From Sialis fuliginosa (taxonomy: Eukaryota > Arthropoda > Insecta > Megaloptera > Sialidae): a stretch of DNA of 64,000 bases. The notes under the pieces were generated by a model. The model saw only the letters and a program-made list of their open reading frames with translations. It had not been told where the DNA came from and ran no database searches. The stretch is taken from positions 11,813,001 to 11,877,000 of the forward strand of contig OY540813.1 of assembly GCA_961205875.1 (NCBI GenBank). The letters are read 5' to 3'. Both the position numbers and the translations under genes were made by a program. Shown piece by piece: positions 14,036-24,490 of this stretch (position 1 is its first letter; every line of letters starts with the position of its first letter).

Positions 14036-17000
14036 ATGCCGACAATTAATATAAACGGAATTGAAGTTGTTTTTCCGTATGAACCTTATGAAATTCAAAG
14101 GAACTATATGCAAAAAGTTATTGAATCCTTACAAACAGGTTCACATGCCGTTTTAGAGTCTCCAACCGGTACTGGAAAAACATTATCGTTACTCTGTGCA
14201 TCATTGGCATGGCTTTTAAATGAGAAGAAATGTGTCTCTGATAATATTCTTAAACTGTCACCTGAGAAAGATAGTGTAGACTTCAATAAAATAGGTTCTT
14301 TTAGCAATGTTGGAAGTGTACCAAAAATAATTTATTCTTCAAGAACACATTCACAATTATCACAAGTAATGCAAGAATTAAAACGATCGTCTTATTGTAA
14401 CCAAGTTAATGCAACAGTTTTAGGTTCGCGTGAACAAATGTGTTTGAAGAAAGAAGTTTTAGAAGAACAGAGTAATACAGCAAGAGTAAGTACACCAATT
14501 AATGTGTTGTCAACTAACTAAACCATGAAAACGTCAAGTATACTGTTTACTAAAGTTATGCCTATATTCTTTTTATCTTCCTAAATTATTAATAATTATT
14601 TTATTTATTATTCGGCTAAATGAAGAATATGCAGGCATGATGTCACAACTTTTAAAAATTACGCATATAGTTATTCAGAATAGAGTTGATGCTCTAATAA
14701 TATATGTTAACTGTCCTTGGCTAGAGCAATATATTGGGTGAAATCGGGTAGGTTAGTTTTGTTTAGGTTAAAAACGGGGATTCAATAAGCCAGAACGAAA
14801 TGTTTTAAAATAATTCTGTCATAAAAATTCCAATCAACACATAATTTTTGAAATTGTAACCTGATGCCCGCATATACTTCAGCTTAACCAGATTTAACAT
14901 TAAATGATAAAAATTTAATTTCAGGTAAGCGTTTGTCGAATGTTAGTTAAATCTAGGCAATGTTCCATGTATCATGGAACAGAAAAATTAAAAGATCAAT
15001 TCACTATGACTAAAGGTGTTGTAGATATAGAAGATCTCGTTATAAAAGGTCAAAAACAGCATTTTTGTCCGTATTATATGGCAAGAGAGATGAAACAATC
15101 TGCTGATATTATATTCATGCCATATAATTATTTATTAGATCAAAATTCCAGAAAAATGCATGGTAATGTTAAAGCATATTATGTATTATATTATTATAAT
15201 AATAGACTTTTTCTATGCATCTATATGTTTCTTATGGAAATAAATATATCTATCTATCTATGTGTAGTAAAATTAATTTTGGAACATTAATTAAAAAAAA
15301 TGATTATTTTAATTGAAATTTTATCTTCTTAAGATTTATGTTGTATACTTTTAGGTATTGATATACAAAATTGTGTAATTATTTTTGATGAAGCACACAA
15401 CATAGAGAAAATTTGTGAAGAATCAGCATCAACAGTTTTATCTTCTACTAATATATCTTTGGCTATTGAAGAATTGAGTTATATAATGCGATATATGGAA
15501 AAAGAAGAAAATGAAGGCATCAGTTTTGATACCGAAGTTTCAAAAGATTTTACACTTGGAGATCTTATCGTTTTGAAAGAAATTGTACTAGAATTTGAGA
15601 AAGCTGTTGATAAAATACCGATTGATGGGACAGAAGCAATTTTTGAAGGATTGTATATATTGGATCTACTAAGAAAATCTAAGGTATGAATTGTTTGTAA
15701 TATTTCAGGATTAAAATTATTTATTTTCTATTTTTTATATTTTTTATATTTTATATTTTTTATATATTATATTTCTGCAAATTCAATTTCTTTAAAATTA
15801 TAAATTTTGAATAAAAAAGTTAGTTAATTATTGAACAATTTAAATAAAAACCGAAAAAGTGTTCATATAAATTGCCTGGTATTGGTTAACCATTTAATTT
15901 TTATACAATTTTACTAAAAAATATTAGTTTGAAATTTTTTTATGCAAACATCAAAATGACATTTAATATATATATATATATATATCAAAGTAAATATTAA
16001 TTTAAAAAAACAAAACACAATTTTGTAAAGCAAATTGAGATAAATCTTTGTAAGGGAATATTTTACAAAAAACGTTGTAGACCATAATATGTGTTAGAGA
16101 GATATTTTGAAAAAATAAATATTTTGGAATGTCACCCCTCCCTCTTACACACAATGGAACAGGGAATTTTTCAGTACCTACATATTCGAGATTTGAAGTT
16201 AGAAATATTATGGTGGAATTTTAATACAATATTAATATTAGTTTTTTTTAATAGATAACACAAGAAAATCAAAATAAATTGATAAGTATCTGCGACAGAA
16301 TAATACAATTTCTACAAACAACTCGCAGTGAAATTTTTAGCCATAAAGGACAACATTTGGAGCAATTGCGAGACTTAATCAGCCACGTTGCTAATACTGA
16401 CTCTCCACTTTTATTAGCTGAAATAAAAAAATGTTTTAGAGTGCATGTTGAACAGATTATTCAAAAACCTAGTCATTCTAAGGACAGCGGCTGGCCAATC
16501 AAAACAAAAGCACCAGTTACCAAAAGAGTTATAAGTTGGTGGTGTTTCAGTTCTAAGTTTGGGTATGTCTTATAATTTGATTAAAAATAATTGTATAATT
16601 AAAACATATATTTATTAAAATATTTTAGTATTGATATGCTTTTACAACAAGAAGTGAAAAGTATCATTCTTACAAGTGGAACTTTAGCTCCACTTGATTC
16701 ATTTATCAAGGAATTAGGAATTGATGTACATGTCCGTTTAGAAAATCCTCATATAATTTCAAATGATCAAATATTTGTACGAGTAATTAAAAATGGATTT
16801 AACAATATATTGATGGACCCGAGTTTCAACAATCGGTATTTAAATTGGAATAATAACATTTTATTTTTTTAATATCCATAAGTTATTATGAGAAAAAACG
16901 CAATTGAAAATTTAACAAAATGTTTTGTATACAGGGTGTTTGGTTCGGCGTTACGAATATTTTAAAGGAAGGTAGAATGAGTCATTTTTCGACTCACTGG

Positions 17001-20000
17001 AAAAATGTTAAAACCTTACTTATTCTGAGATAAACGTAAGTTTTTTTAACAAAAATAGTCAATTCATGTAGGTATTATGGTAGATTTTTCGAAAGATTAT
17101 AAAATAGAGCAGTTTTTAAAATCATCTGAACATCTGTAAGCGTACTAGATTTTATAAAATAATTTTTTAAAGAAATAATTTTATCAAAGTTTTATAAGTT
17201 TTTAAATGTTAAACTGCAGCCATTTTTTATTTTTGCTATTCATAAATTTTATTTTCATCTGATAATGTAGCATAAACATTTAAGTAATATAAAAATCATG
17301 TTTAAAAAATATAGGCTCTTTAACTTTTGAACTTTTGCGATTAAGATGTATAAATCTAGGTTTTTTCAAAAATTTACTAAAATGGCCAATATAAAAAAAA
17401 CTGTTGCACTTTATACATAGATATATTTGTTAAAATCATTTCCAAATGACTCATTCTATCTTCCTTCAAAATATTCGTATTGCCGAACAATATATAAACT
17501 TAAAATTTACTTGTATTGATTTAAAAATTTTAACCATAAAGAAGATTCTAACAAAATATTTCAGATTCAGCTGCTCTACTTGCTCCTATAAAAAATGCTG
17601 TAATTAATATGATTTTTGGGGGGCGTATAAATAATTTTTTTACCCATTGCAGTGAAGTTCCTCTTTAATTTTACATTATATTATTTTGTAGATCGAATAT
17701 CTCTTACATCTCAGCTCTAGGAAATACAATAAAAACCATTGCTTACCAAGTACCTGATGGTTTATTGGTCTTTTTTCCTTCATATACATCTATAGAATCG
17801 TGTAAAACTCTTTGGCAAAATGCAGGGATATGGAAAGAAATAAATAGAGCTAAAGTATGTACTGTTCACTTTCTTGAACTGAATTTAAAAATGTTGAATA
17901 AGTTAATATAGTCCTCAGTATGTCGACCCTTTTGTTAATTTATTACCATACTTCTGAAACTTCATGAGTGGCTTCTTTTTGACGAGTCTAACAACTTTTT
18001 TATTTGCAAAAATTCTTAAAAATGGTGCATTTTGAAACATGCAGCCACGGAATTTTCCGGGTGCTGGACTGGAAAAACGGCCCAAGATATTTGTTGGACA
18101 AAATGACCAATGGATTGTAACTAAGATAATATGGTGAGAAAATTGAAAAAAAAAATTGCCAGACAAAAATAGTGGGGTATCACCTAGTCTACCACTTCAA
18201 CATGTCAAAATAACGAGGTTATTATAGTTTATTACCAGCTGCCTGAAATTTGTAGGATTATTAAATAATTATTTTTACAACCCATTGGTCATTTTGTCCA
18301 ACAAAATGGACTGTTTTTCCAGTTCGCCGCCTGGAAGATTCTGCGGCTGCACGTTTAAAAATGCCCCATTTTTAAGAATTTTCCCAAATAAAAAAGTTGT
18401 TAGACTCATCAAAAAGAAGCCACTCACGAAGTTTCAGAAGTATGGTAATAAATTAACAAAAGGGTCGTTATTGTTTCTTGTTGTAAAATATATAAATTGT
18501 AATACTTTCAGATGATATTTGTGGAACCTCGTAGAAAGGATGAATTTTCAAACATTATGAATGAATATTATTCACAAATCAGAACTTCTAATGGTAAAGG
18601 TGCATGTTTCTTTGCCGTCTGTCGAGGAAAGGTAGCTGAGGGTTTAGACTTCATTGATGAAAACGGTAGGGCAGTTATAATAACTGGTTTACCATATCCA
18701 CCGTATAAAGACCCAAGAGTGGTTCTGAAAAAAGAATATTTGGATAATATGTATGCAGAAGATAAAAAGGTATTGTTTAAAATTTTCACTAACATTTACA
18801 AATTCGATATTGAACTGGTTGAAACAACTTATTAAAATATAAAATTTTTTTTAGTCGTTGAAAGGTTCTGAGTGGTATTCTTTAGAAGCAACAAGAGCTG
18901 TAAATCAGGCGATAGGAAGAGTTATTAGACATAAACATGATTATGGGGCAATATTTTTATGTGATTACCGATGTAATTCACAAAATGTACAAAAACAACT
19001 TTCTAAATGGATTCGAGGGTACATTCAAGTTCCAACAAATTTTTTAGGATCACTTGAAGGCTTGAAACAGTTTTTTAATGATGCTAAAAATAAAGTAAGT
19101 GTCAGTGGCCAAATTATCCCTTTTTAATCCCTTTCAGTAATGTAATTGTTTCTTATTTTTTATAACAATTATAACAGTAATCCTGTTAAAATTGCAAATT
19201 ACAATATTATTTTCCTGGTACAGTAGAATACTGAATTTTCCTAGTATTCAATATCGAAACTGAACCGAATATTTGTCGCAACCCTAATTAGTACTATTAT
19301 ATTCGTAAAAATGATTTAAACCAGTGTTTCTCAACCACTGATCTTTGAGAGATTTTTATCTGTTTTTATTTTATATACCATATTATAGAAATGTTATGTC
19401 TGGTATTATAAAGGAGCTAACAAATTTGCAAGCACTTTCAAATGGGTATCAAACTTTTATGACAGTTCTCTTGGAGTTTTTGTCAGATAGTTTCTTGTAT
19501 AGGAAGTAAAAGTATATTTACTAACCATGAGTAAAAACCAACTTACTGAGCATACAACTATCTGTTAAAAACAATGTTTGCAAGCTTGCAAATTTTGTTA
19601 GCTCGTTTATAATACAGGACATAAATGTAATAATTTTTGATGACCCACAAAATATTATTTAATATTTTTTTTTTAGTATCCTACATCTAAAACTTCTATA
19701 TCTGAACCAGTTGATGAAAAAAAAAAATTGGAGTCTGGATCATCATTTAGTAATTGTTTAACTATATCAAATAAAGGTAATTGATAAAATATTTGATTAT
19801 TTAAAACTTTGTTATTATTAAAATTAAATTACTTTTAGATACTCAAAAACCAAGTTCAAGTTATGAAGATTATAGCTCATATTTGTTACCTACTAAATTT
19901 AAGGAAAATGATAAAAAATGTACAAAAGAAGTAATCGATTTTAATGATGCAAAACCAGTGGCAATCAATGTTCCACCCACTCAGTTGTCAAAGAAAAGGA

Positions 20001-21492
20001 AACTTAATATAGCATATGTAAATATAACTAAACCAAAAGATAAGAAAGAATATGCAGAAGAATTGTACTTATTGGTAATTTAGATTTTCTTAATTTTTAA
20101 CACTGATAGTATTTGTTAGAAATATTTAAAAAAAAATTCATTTGATCAGCGTTTTCCAATGTTGGTTACCTGGAAAAATTCAGGGGTTCCACATGTTGCT
20201 TCGGTTATTTTTACAATATTTAAAACATCGTGCGGATTACATACGTAAACTACTCTTAAAAATTGTTACAACTAATACTTCTACCTAGGACCGGCATTAG
20301 GGATTCAATTGGTGTGTGAAAAATTCATATTGCCGCCTTTTTTCCACACTTTTGCACCCCCTGCTGTTTTTGGTGATTGTTTTTTTATCATTATGATTTT
20401 GCCGCCCCATAAATTTACTTTTGCGTCCTTTTTCTTTTTTTTTAGCCCTCGAATCCCTTTTTTTCTTAATCTTGATAATGCTATTCTCACGCATTTGATT
20501 CAAATTTTGCCACCTTCGATGATTGATGTCTACGTGAAAATCACGCACCATACCCGCCTTCTGCCGGCCCTGCTTATACCCTATTTACACACGCGCCCTT
20601 TTGAGTAGTTGTTAAAAACATTTACTTGTATATTCTTAGTTAGTAAGTTGAAGTGTTCTAGTGTGACATCATGAGTTATAGCGAATCAAATACAGTGTTT
20701 AAAAGAGTGGCTTACATAGTGAATGTATTCTCCTGTTTGATATTTAAAATTGTACAAGTTACTGGCATTTCCAGTGGTGCACCTAAAGTTTTTTTTAAGG
20801 ATTACCCCACCCCCCTCGAATTTAACAATATACATTATTTAATTTAATAATTGTGATATATAAAAAAATAAAAATGAAATATATTTATATATTATATTAT
20901 GCGTTCATGATGAAAGGAACAAATTCGTTAAAAATTCAGGTAATTATTTTGTGCAAAAACGCTCAGACACGTCGATTAGTATTTTTAGTTGCGGATTTTT
21001 TGAATTTGTTCCTTTCATCATGAACGCACTGTATATTTTTTTTTTTTTGGGTGCGCACTGGGCATTTCCTTGGGAGCCTACAGGCCCAGTCTGATACAAA
21101 TATAACAAATTAATAAATTTGCAGTTGAAATCTAAATATTCAGGATCCATGCAGATAATTTTCAGCATACTGGAAAATTATAAAGAAAATAATAATATTC
21201 AAGCTTTAATAGAAGGTTTACACGAATTCTTTATAACAACTAATAATGATATTGAAGTTTTAAAAGGTGCGTATTAGTGATTTTTTTACTCTTAAATTTT
21301 TTAAATTTAGGTTTTAAATAATCAATTACACATGTAAAGTTATATTATTACTTTTTAGCTTTGGAACATGCAATAAAACATTATCATAAAACAATGTATA
21401 ATAAGTATTTAGAAAAAGTGATTGATTTATACAATACTAATAAAAGCATGAGTACTAGTGAAATAGTAAAGTTCTGTATAGATTCAGATTAA
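14036..21492 (+). CDS. Rtel1: RTEL1 family Fe-S DNA helicase, 12 exons
   Basis: XPD-like superfamily 2 helicase; family members unwind D-loops, telomeric loops and G-quadruplexes in the nucleus. Exons 14036-14485, 14925-15162, 15355-15683, 16255-16562, 16629-16835, 17692-17854, 18512-18769, 18855-19094, 19677-19776, 19839-20074, 21125-21266 and 21359-21492 join in phase to 934 aa. Visible motifs: N-terminal [13 protein letters not shown], Walker A SPTGTGKT (42-49), four Fe-S cysteines (136, 154, 163, 198), [17 protein letters not shown] box (241-244), [29 protein letters not shown] and motif [11 protein letters not shown] (669-677). [11 protein letters not shown] resembles RTEL1 rather than FANCJ, XPD or DDX11. 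The last two exons encode a helical segment like a harmonin-N-type domain. No RING-like or PIP-box C-terminal extension as in vertebrate RTEL1 is seen. A polyadenylation signal lies at 21594-21599. Confidence 0.95.
14614..14889. mobile_element. MITE family A, copy 2 (RTEL1 intron 1)
   Basis: A 276-bp copy. It starts ggctaaatgaagaatatgca and ends with the inverted counterpart gcatatacttcagcttaacc. The internal gttattcagaatagagttga and the gttaactgtccttgg block match copy 1. The right end lies only 35 nt before the first base of RTEL1 exon 2, so the element reaches into the normal branch-point zone. Confidence 0.8.
15880..16130. repeat. Repeat family E fragment and (TA)n in RTEL1 intron 3
   Basis: The block atacaattttactaaaaa(a)tattag...caaaatgacattt...gataaatctttgtaag is shared with 39536-39780 in the large receptor intron, and partly with 21960-22040. 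A short TA microsatellite (about 15968-15984) sits inside the copy. No coding capacity is apparent. Confidence 0.6.
16940..17491. mobile_element. TIR element in RTEL1 intron 5
   Basis: A noncoding element of about 550 bp. The left end (ttcggcgttacgaatatttt, then aaaggaaggtagaatgagtc) is inverted at the right end (gactcattctatcttccttc, then aaaatattcgtattgccgaa), giving about 50 bp of nearly perfect terminal inverted repeat. The left flank contains tacagggtgtttgg, a sequence often seen at insect DNA transposon ends. The superfamily is not assigned because no clear target duplication could be read. Confidence 0.75.
17924..18467. mobile_element. Large foldback (inverted repeat) in RTEL1 intron 6
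   Basis: Two arms, 17924-18118 and 18277-18467, are inverted copies of each other over about 190 bp with scattered differences, separated by a 158-bp spacer. Outer ends are cgacccttttgttaatttat and its inverse ataaattaacaaaagggtcg; inner ends contain ttggacaaaatgaccaatgg and its inverse. Read outward from the spacer, both arms stay open over 60 or more codons and give similar peptides ([16 protein letters not shown], [18 protein letters not shown]). It resembles a foldback MITE or two head-to-head copies of one repeat. It lies between RTEL1 exons 6 and 7 and must be spliced out. Confidence 0.75.
19396..19622. mobile_element. TIR element related to MITE family B (RTEL1 intron 8)
   Basis: A 227-bp element. 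The left end atgtctggtattataaagga plus gctaacaaatttgcaagc is inverted at the right end (gcttgcaaattttgttagct, then cgtttataatacaggacat). The ggtattataaa terminal word is shared with family B (34403, 35761, 38731, 50516), but the interior differs. Confidence 0.7.
20286..20572. mobile_element. hAT-type MITE in RTEL1 intron 10 (CCGGC ends)
   Basis: A 287-bp element. The left end taggaccggcattaggg and the right end tctgccggccctg form short inverted ends, followed by inverted gtgtgtga / tcacgcac-type sub-terminal words. It is flanked by the 8-bp direct repeats cttctacc (20278-20285) and cttatacc (20573-20580), with one mismatch, the size expected for hAT insertions. The long open frames crossing it on both strands are byproducts of its pyrimidine/purine strand bias. 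Confidence 0.7.
20772..21060. mobile_element. hAT-type MITE with perfect 8-bp target duplication (RTEL1 intron 10)
   Basis: A 289-bp element with ends cagtggtgcacctaaag and gggtgcgcactg. It is flanked on both sides by ggcatttc (20764-20771 and 21061-21068), a perfect 8-bp target-site duplication diagnostic of hAT-type transposition. It contains a separate hairpin (27-bp arms at about 20900-20926 and 21002-21028, gcgttcatgatgaaaggaac and its inverse). Its right end is 64 nt from RTEL1 exon 11. Confidence 0.85.
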
Positions 21493-21954
21493 TCATCATA
21501 AAAGAATATGTTAAATGTATACTAATTAATTTATTGTTGTATTTTTCTATATTTTTACATTTATAATTCCATGTAATTGTTTATATTCTCTTAAATAAAA
21601 AACATCAATTATTTTTTATTTCTATTTATTCCTTAATTTTAAGTTTTTGTTAAATAGAAATTGGCGTAATTAGTAATAATTATACAGGTGAGGAAAAAAG
21701 ATAAGGGATAAGGTTTTAAAGAAAAAATATTTAATTAAAAATGTTGACCTTGACAGGTCGTTTCAAGGTCGTCTCAATGTCTCGTGAATGTTACCATCTT
21801 AGAGATTTTCAAACCTTGAAAGATTTACAATTAAGTAACATTTTTTTCTAAAACGGATCCCTTCAATTAAATTCAGCTACTCTCATCTTTCGTTTGATCG
21901 CGCGATTTTCCTGGCTTTCCTAGTTACGTCATCACTAATCTCACATCAAAATTA

Positions 21955-22330
21955 CATTTAAAACGTCAAAATGACATAAATGTCATTTAATATATTAAAA
22001 TATGTCCAAGCAAATATCAATTTAAAAAATTTCGAATTTTTGATTTCATATGTTTATTGTATAGAAAATGACGTGAAAAGTTGAACTGTTCAAACCGCAG
22101 GTCTGTATCTCAAACCGTTCTCGAGATATAGCCTCTCAAAGTTTTAGTTTTTCAAATTTTTGGAGAAAAAAGGCCATAACTTTTGAACGTTTAGTCGGAA
22201 TTGATTTTAGTTGACGGATTTGGAATCAGCGTGTCAAAATCTATATAATGACATGTATAATACCTCGAAAAAAAATACAATAAACATACTCTTAACGAAA
22301 TAAAAAATTCGAAATTTTTTAGTGAAATTT
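21955..22330. repeat. Repeat family E/E', copy next to the RTEL1 3' end
   Basis: It begins with aaaacgtcaaaatgacataa and the gtccaag(c/t)aaatatcaattt block shared with 39690-39735. Its second half (cgttctcgagatatagcctc, then gacatgtataatacctcgaa) is present in inverted orientation at 53690-53850. It is multi-copy noncoding DNA. Confidence 0.55.
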
Positions 22331-22959
22331 CCTGCAGTGAACTTCAACTCGTCATACAAATATCGACTAAAATACAAGAAAATAAGACGTAGAATCATTT
22401 AGTCACTATATAAATATTTATATAAAAATTAAAAAAAGTAAAAACTTGAATTTAAGGTGTTTCATAACTAGTTTTTTTTGTTAATAGGAGGGGGAGGATT
22501 GACAAAATATGCTTCCCTTATTAAAAATTTCACGCCTCGCCACTGTTCTATATAAATTTATTAAATAGAACGAAATCTATTAAAGTTTATAAATATTAGT
22601 TATAATATATATACGTGATGTGTTTCAGTGATAATTTACAGCAAATAATATATTTCTAATGATCATTACTAACTTGACATAGAAACGAAATTAAAAATGG
22701 TTATTTGTTGGTAAAGATTCAGGACAGAACAAGGAGGTATATTTACAAATTATGCATATGTACTATATAACTATATGACTAAAAACTCAAAGACATTTTT
22801 TTAACTCAGAGACATTTTTTTAAACTCTTCTATAGTATGAACAAAATCTACTTTTTTTAAAATGCAATAGTTAGTACGAAAAGAGTAATAGATTTTTATT
22901 TTCAGCTTTTTAGTCGGTTAAAAAAGGCAAATTAATTTTTTTAAACGTTTTTTTTATAT

Positions 22960-24490
22960 TTTTTATTATACATACATGAAATGTACTGTATAATAAAGTA
23001 TAGTAATCATGAAAAAAATCCAATTCGAGATTTTAACGGAATTACACGTATTGAGGGTCCCTAAACCAAAAATATGAGATTAAATACTAACAATAAGTCA
23101 TATCCCCCCCCCCCCCCAAATTACAAGGCTATATTTGTGATTAGACACATTATCCCCCCTCTTCACATTTTGGGCATCCCAGATGACGTATTTCCCTCTC
23201 TCGCGCCGAGCTACTGAGGCTACTTTGTACTTTACATACCTTGTACATTTGAACACGAATTGAAATCTCTATATACGCATTCTCTACGTTTGACAGAAAC
23301 CTAAAACTATTTATTTTTGGTGCTAGGAGTATTGCTATGCTGTTGAACGATGCAAAATAAAGAAACAGCGAGAGGGTTAACGGCAACATAAACACATGAT
23401 TTTAAATACTAAAAAAACGAAAATTTTCGATGTTCACGTATTAATATAGATTGACTTCTATAAATTCAATATTTAAAAAGAAATAAGTGGGGTTCCAGCA
23501 AAAAATTATTAAATACCATGAAAATATATATTTTAAATATTAAATGCGTTTAACTATAATTTTTTGATAAAAATGATTCATACTTCAACTATAACATTTA
23601 TGTTAACAAGATTGCCATCCTCTCACCTGAGCCGGTCCTAGTAGTTTGCGGGGCTGTGTGCAAAAAAATAAACTTAACTTACGTCTAAAAGTTCACGTAA
23701 GATACTGGGTGACACTTCTTAAGTTACAGGTTACAGGCCAGTAAAAGGGCGTCTAAAAAAACTAAAAATTTCAAAAAATTCTATAACTTTAGCAGCGTGC
23801 ACTGAGTAGAAAAAATGGCAGCTAAGTTTGAAAGCGTAGGCCCTCGGCTTTAAAATACTTTTTGATATATTTGATATATTGATATATAGGCAATTGAAGA
23901 TTCATCGATTTTTAGCGAAGCTAATAACGATAAATCGAGGATATTTTTTTAAAATTTGTTTTTAACGTGGGAACGGCGATTTTAACGTCAGACCTATAGA
24001 TAATAATATTCTCTATAACTTGTATATAACACATTTTTTTCTAATACGTACCGTTTAAATTAAAGAAAATCGATTATTTCATGAAAAAAAAATTGGGGGG
24101 AAAAATGAACAGAACATTTTCTATAAATTAATCTAAAACATTTTTTTCTACTGCGCACCGTTTCCAAAATAATTCGAAAAATTCAAAAATTGACATCAGT
24201 AAACATCCGTTTCCGGTTTAATGATGGTTTTCAAAATTAGGAGGTGGACATCTAGAGTATACAAAAACCTTAAGTTTGAAATTCCATGTCTGCAAGTCTC
24301 ACCGTTTTGGCTGTAGAGCGTTCACAGACACACACACACAGACGTCATTGAGATAATGGTCGTACGTGATTCAGGAACACTCAAAACGTGTAATTCCGTT
24401 AAAATCTCGAGTTCGAATTTTTTCATGATCACTTTACTTTATTTATACAGTACATAATTTCATGTATGTATAAAAATGTAAAAATAAAAA
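22960..24490. repeat. Inverted-repeat-bounded segment
   Basis: The segment 22968-23066 (catacatgaaatgtactgta...gagattttaacggaattaca) is the reverse complement of 24378-24488 (tgtaattccgttaaaatctc...tacagtacataatttcatgt). A third, direct copy of the same ~100-bp end occurs at 40025-40130. The segment may be two opposite copies of repeat family E, or one element of about 1.5 kb with long inverted ends. No protein-coding signal is apparent between them. Confidence 0.5.
23140..23245. repeat. Dispersed repeat D, copy 1
   Basis: The block gggcatcccagatgacgt, then ctctcgcgccgagctac and tactttacatacctt, recurs at 35050-35172 with about 10-15 percent differences. There it is preceded by a second partial unit (gggcacatcagatgacgtgg). 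No function is assigned. Confidence 0.55.

Noticed and set aside
20297-20608. Overlapping open frames of 60-99 codons on both strands
   Set aside because: They lie inside RTEL1 intron 10 and the hAT MITE 20286-20572, have biased composition (Phe/Pro on one strand, Lys/Arg on the other), and match no family.
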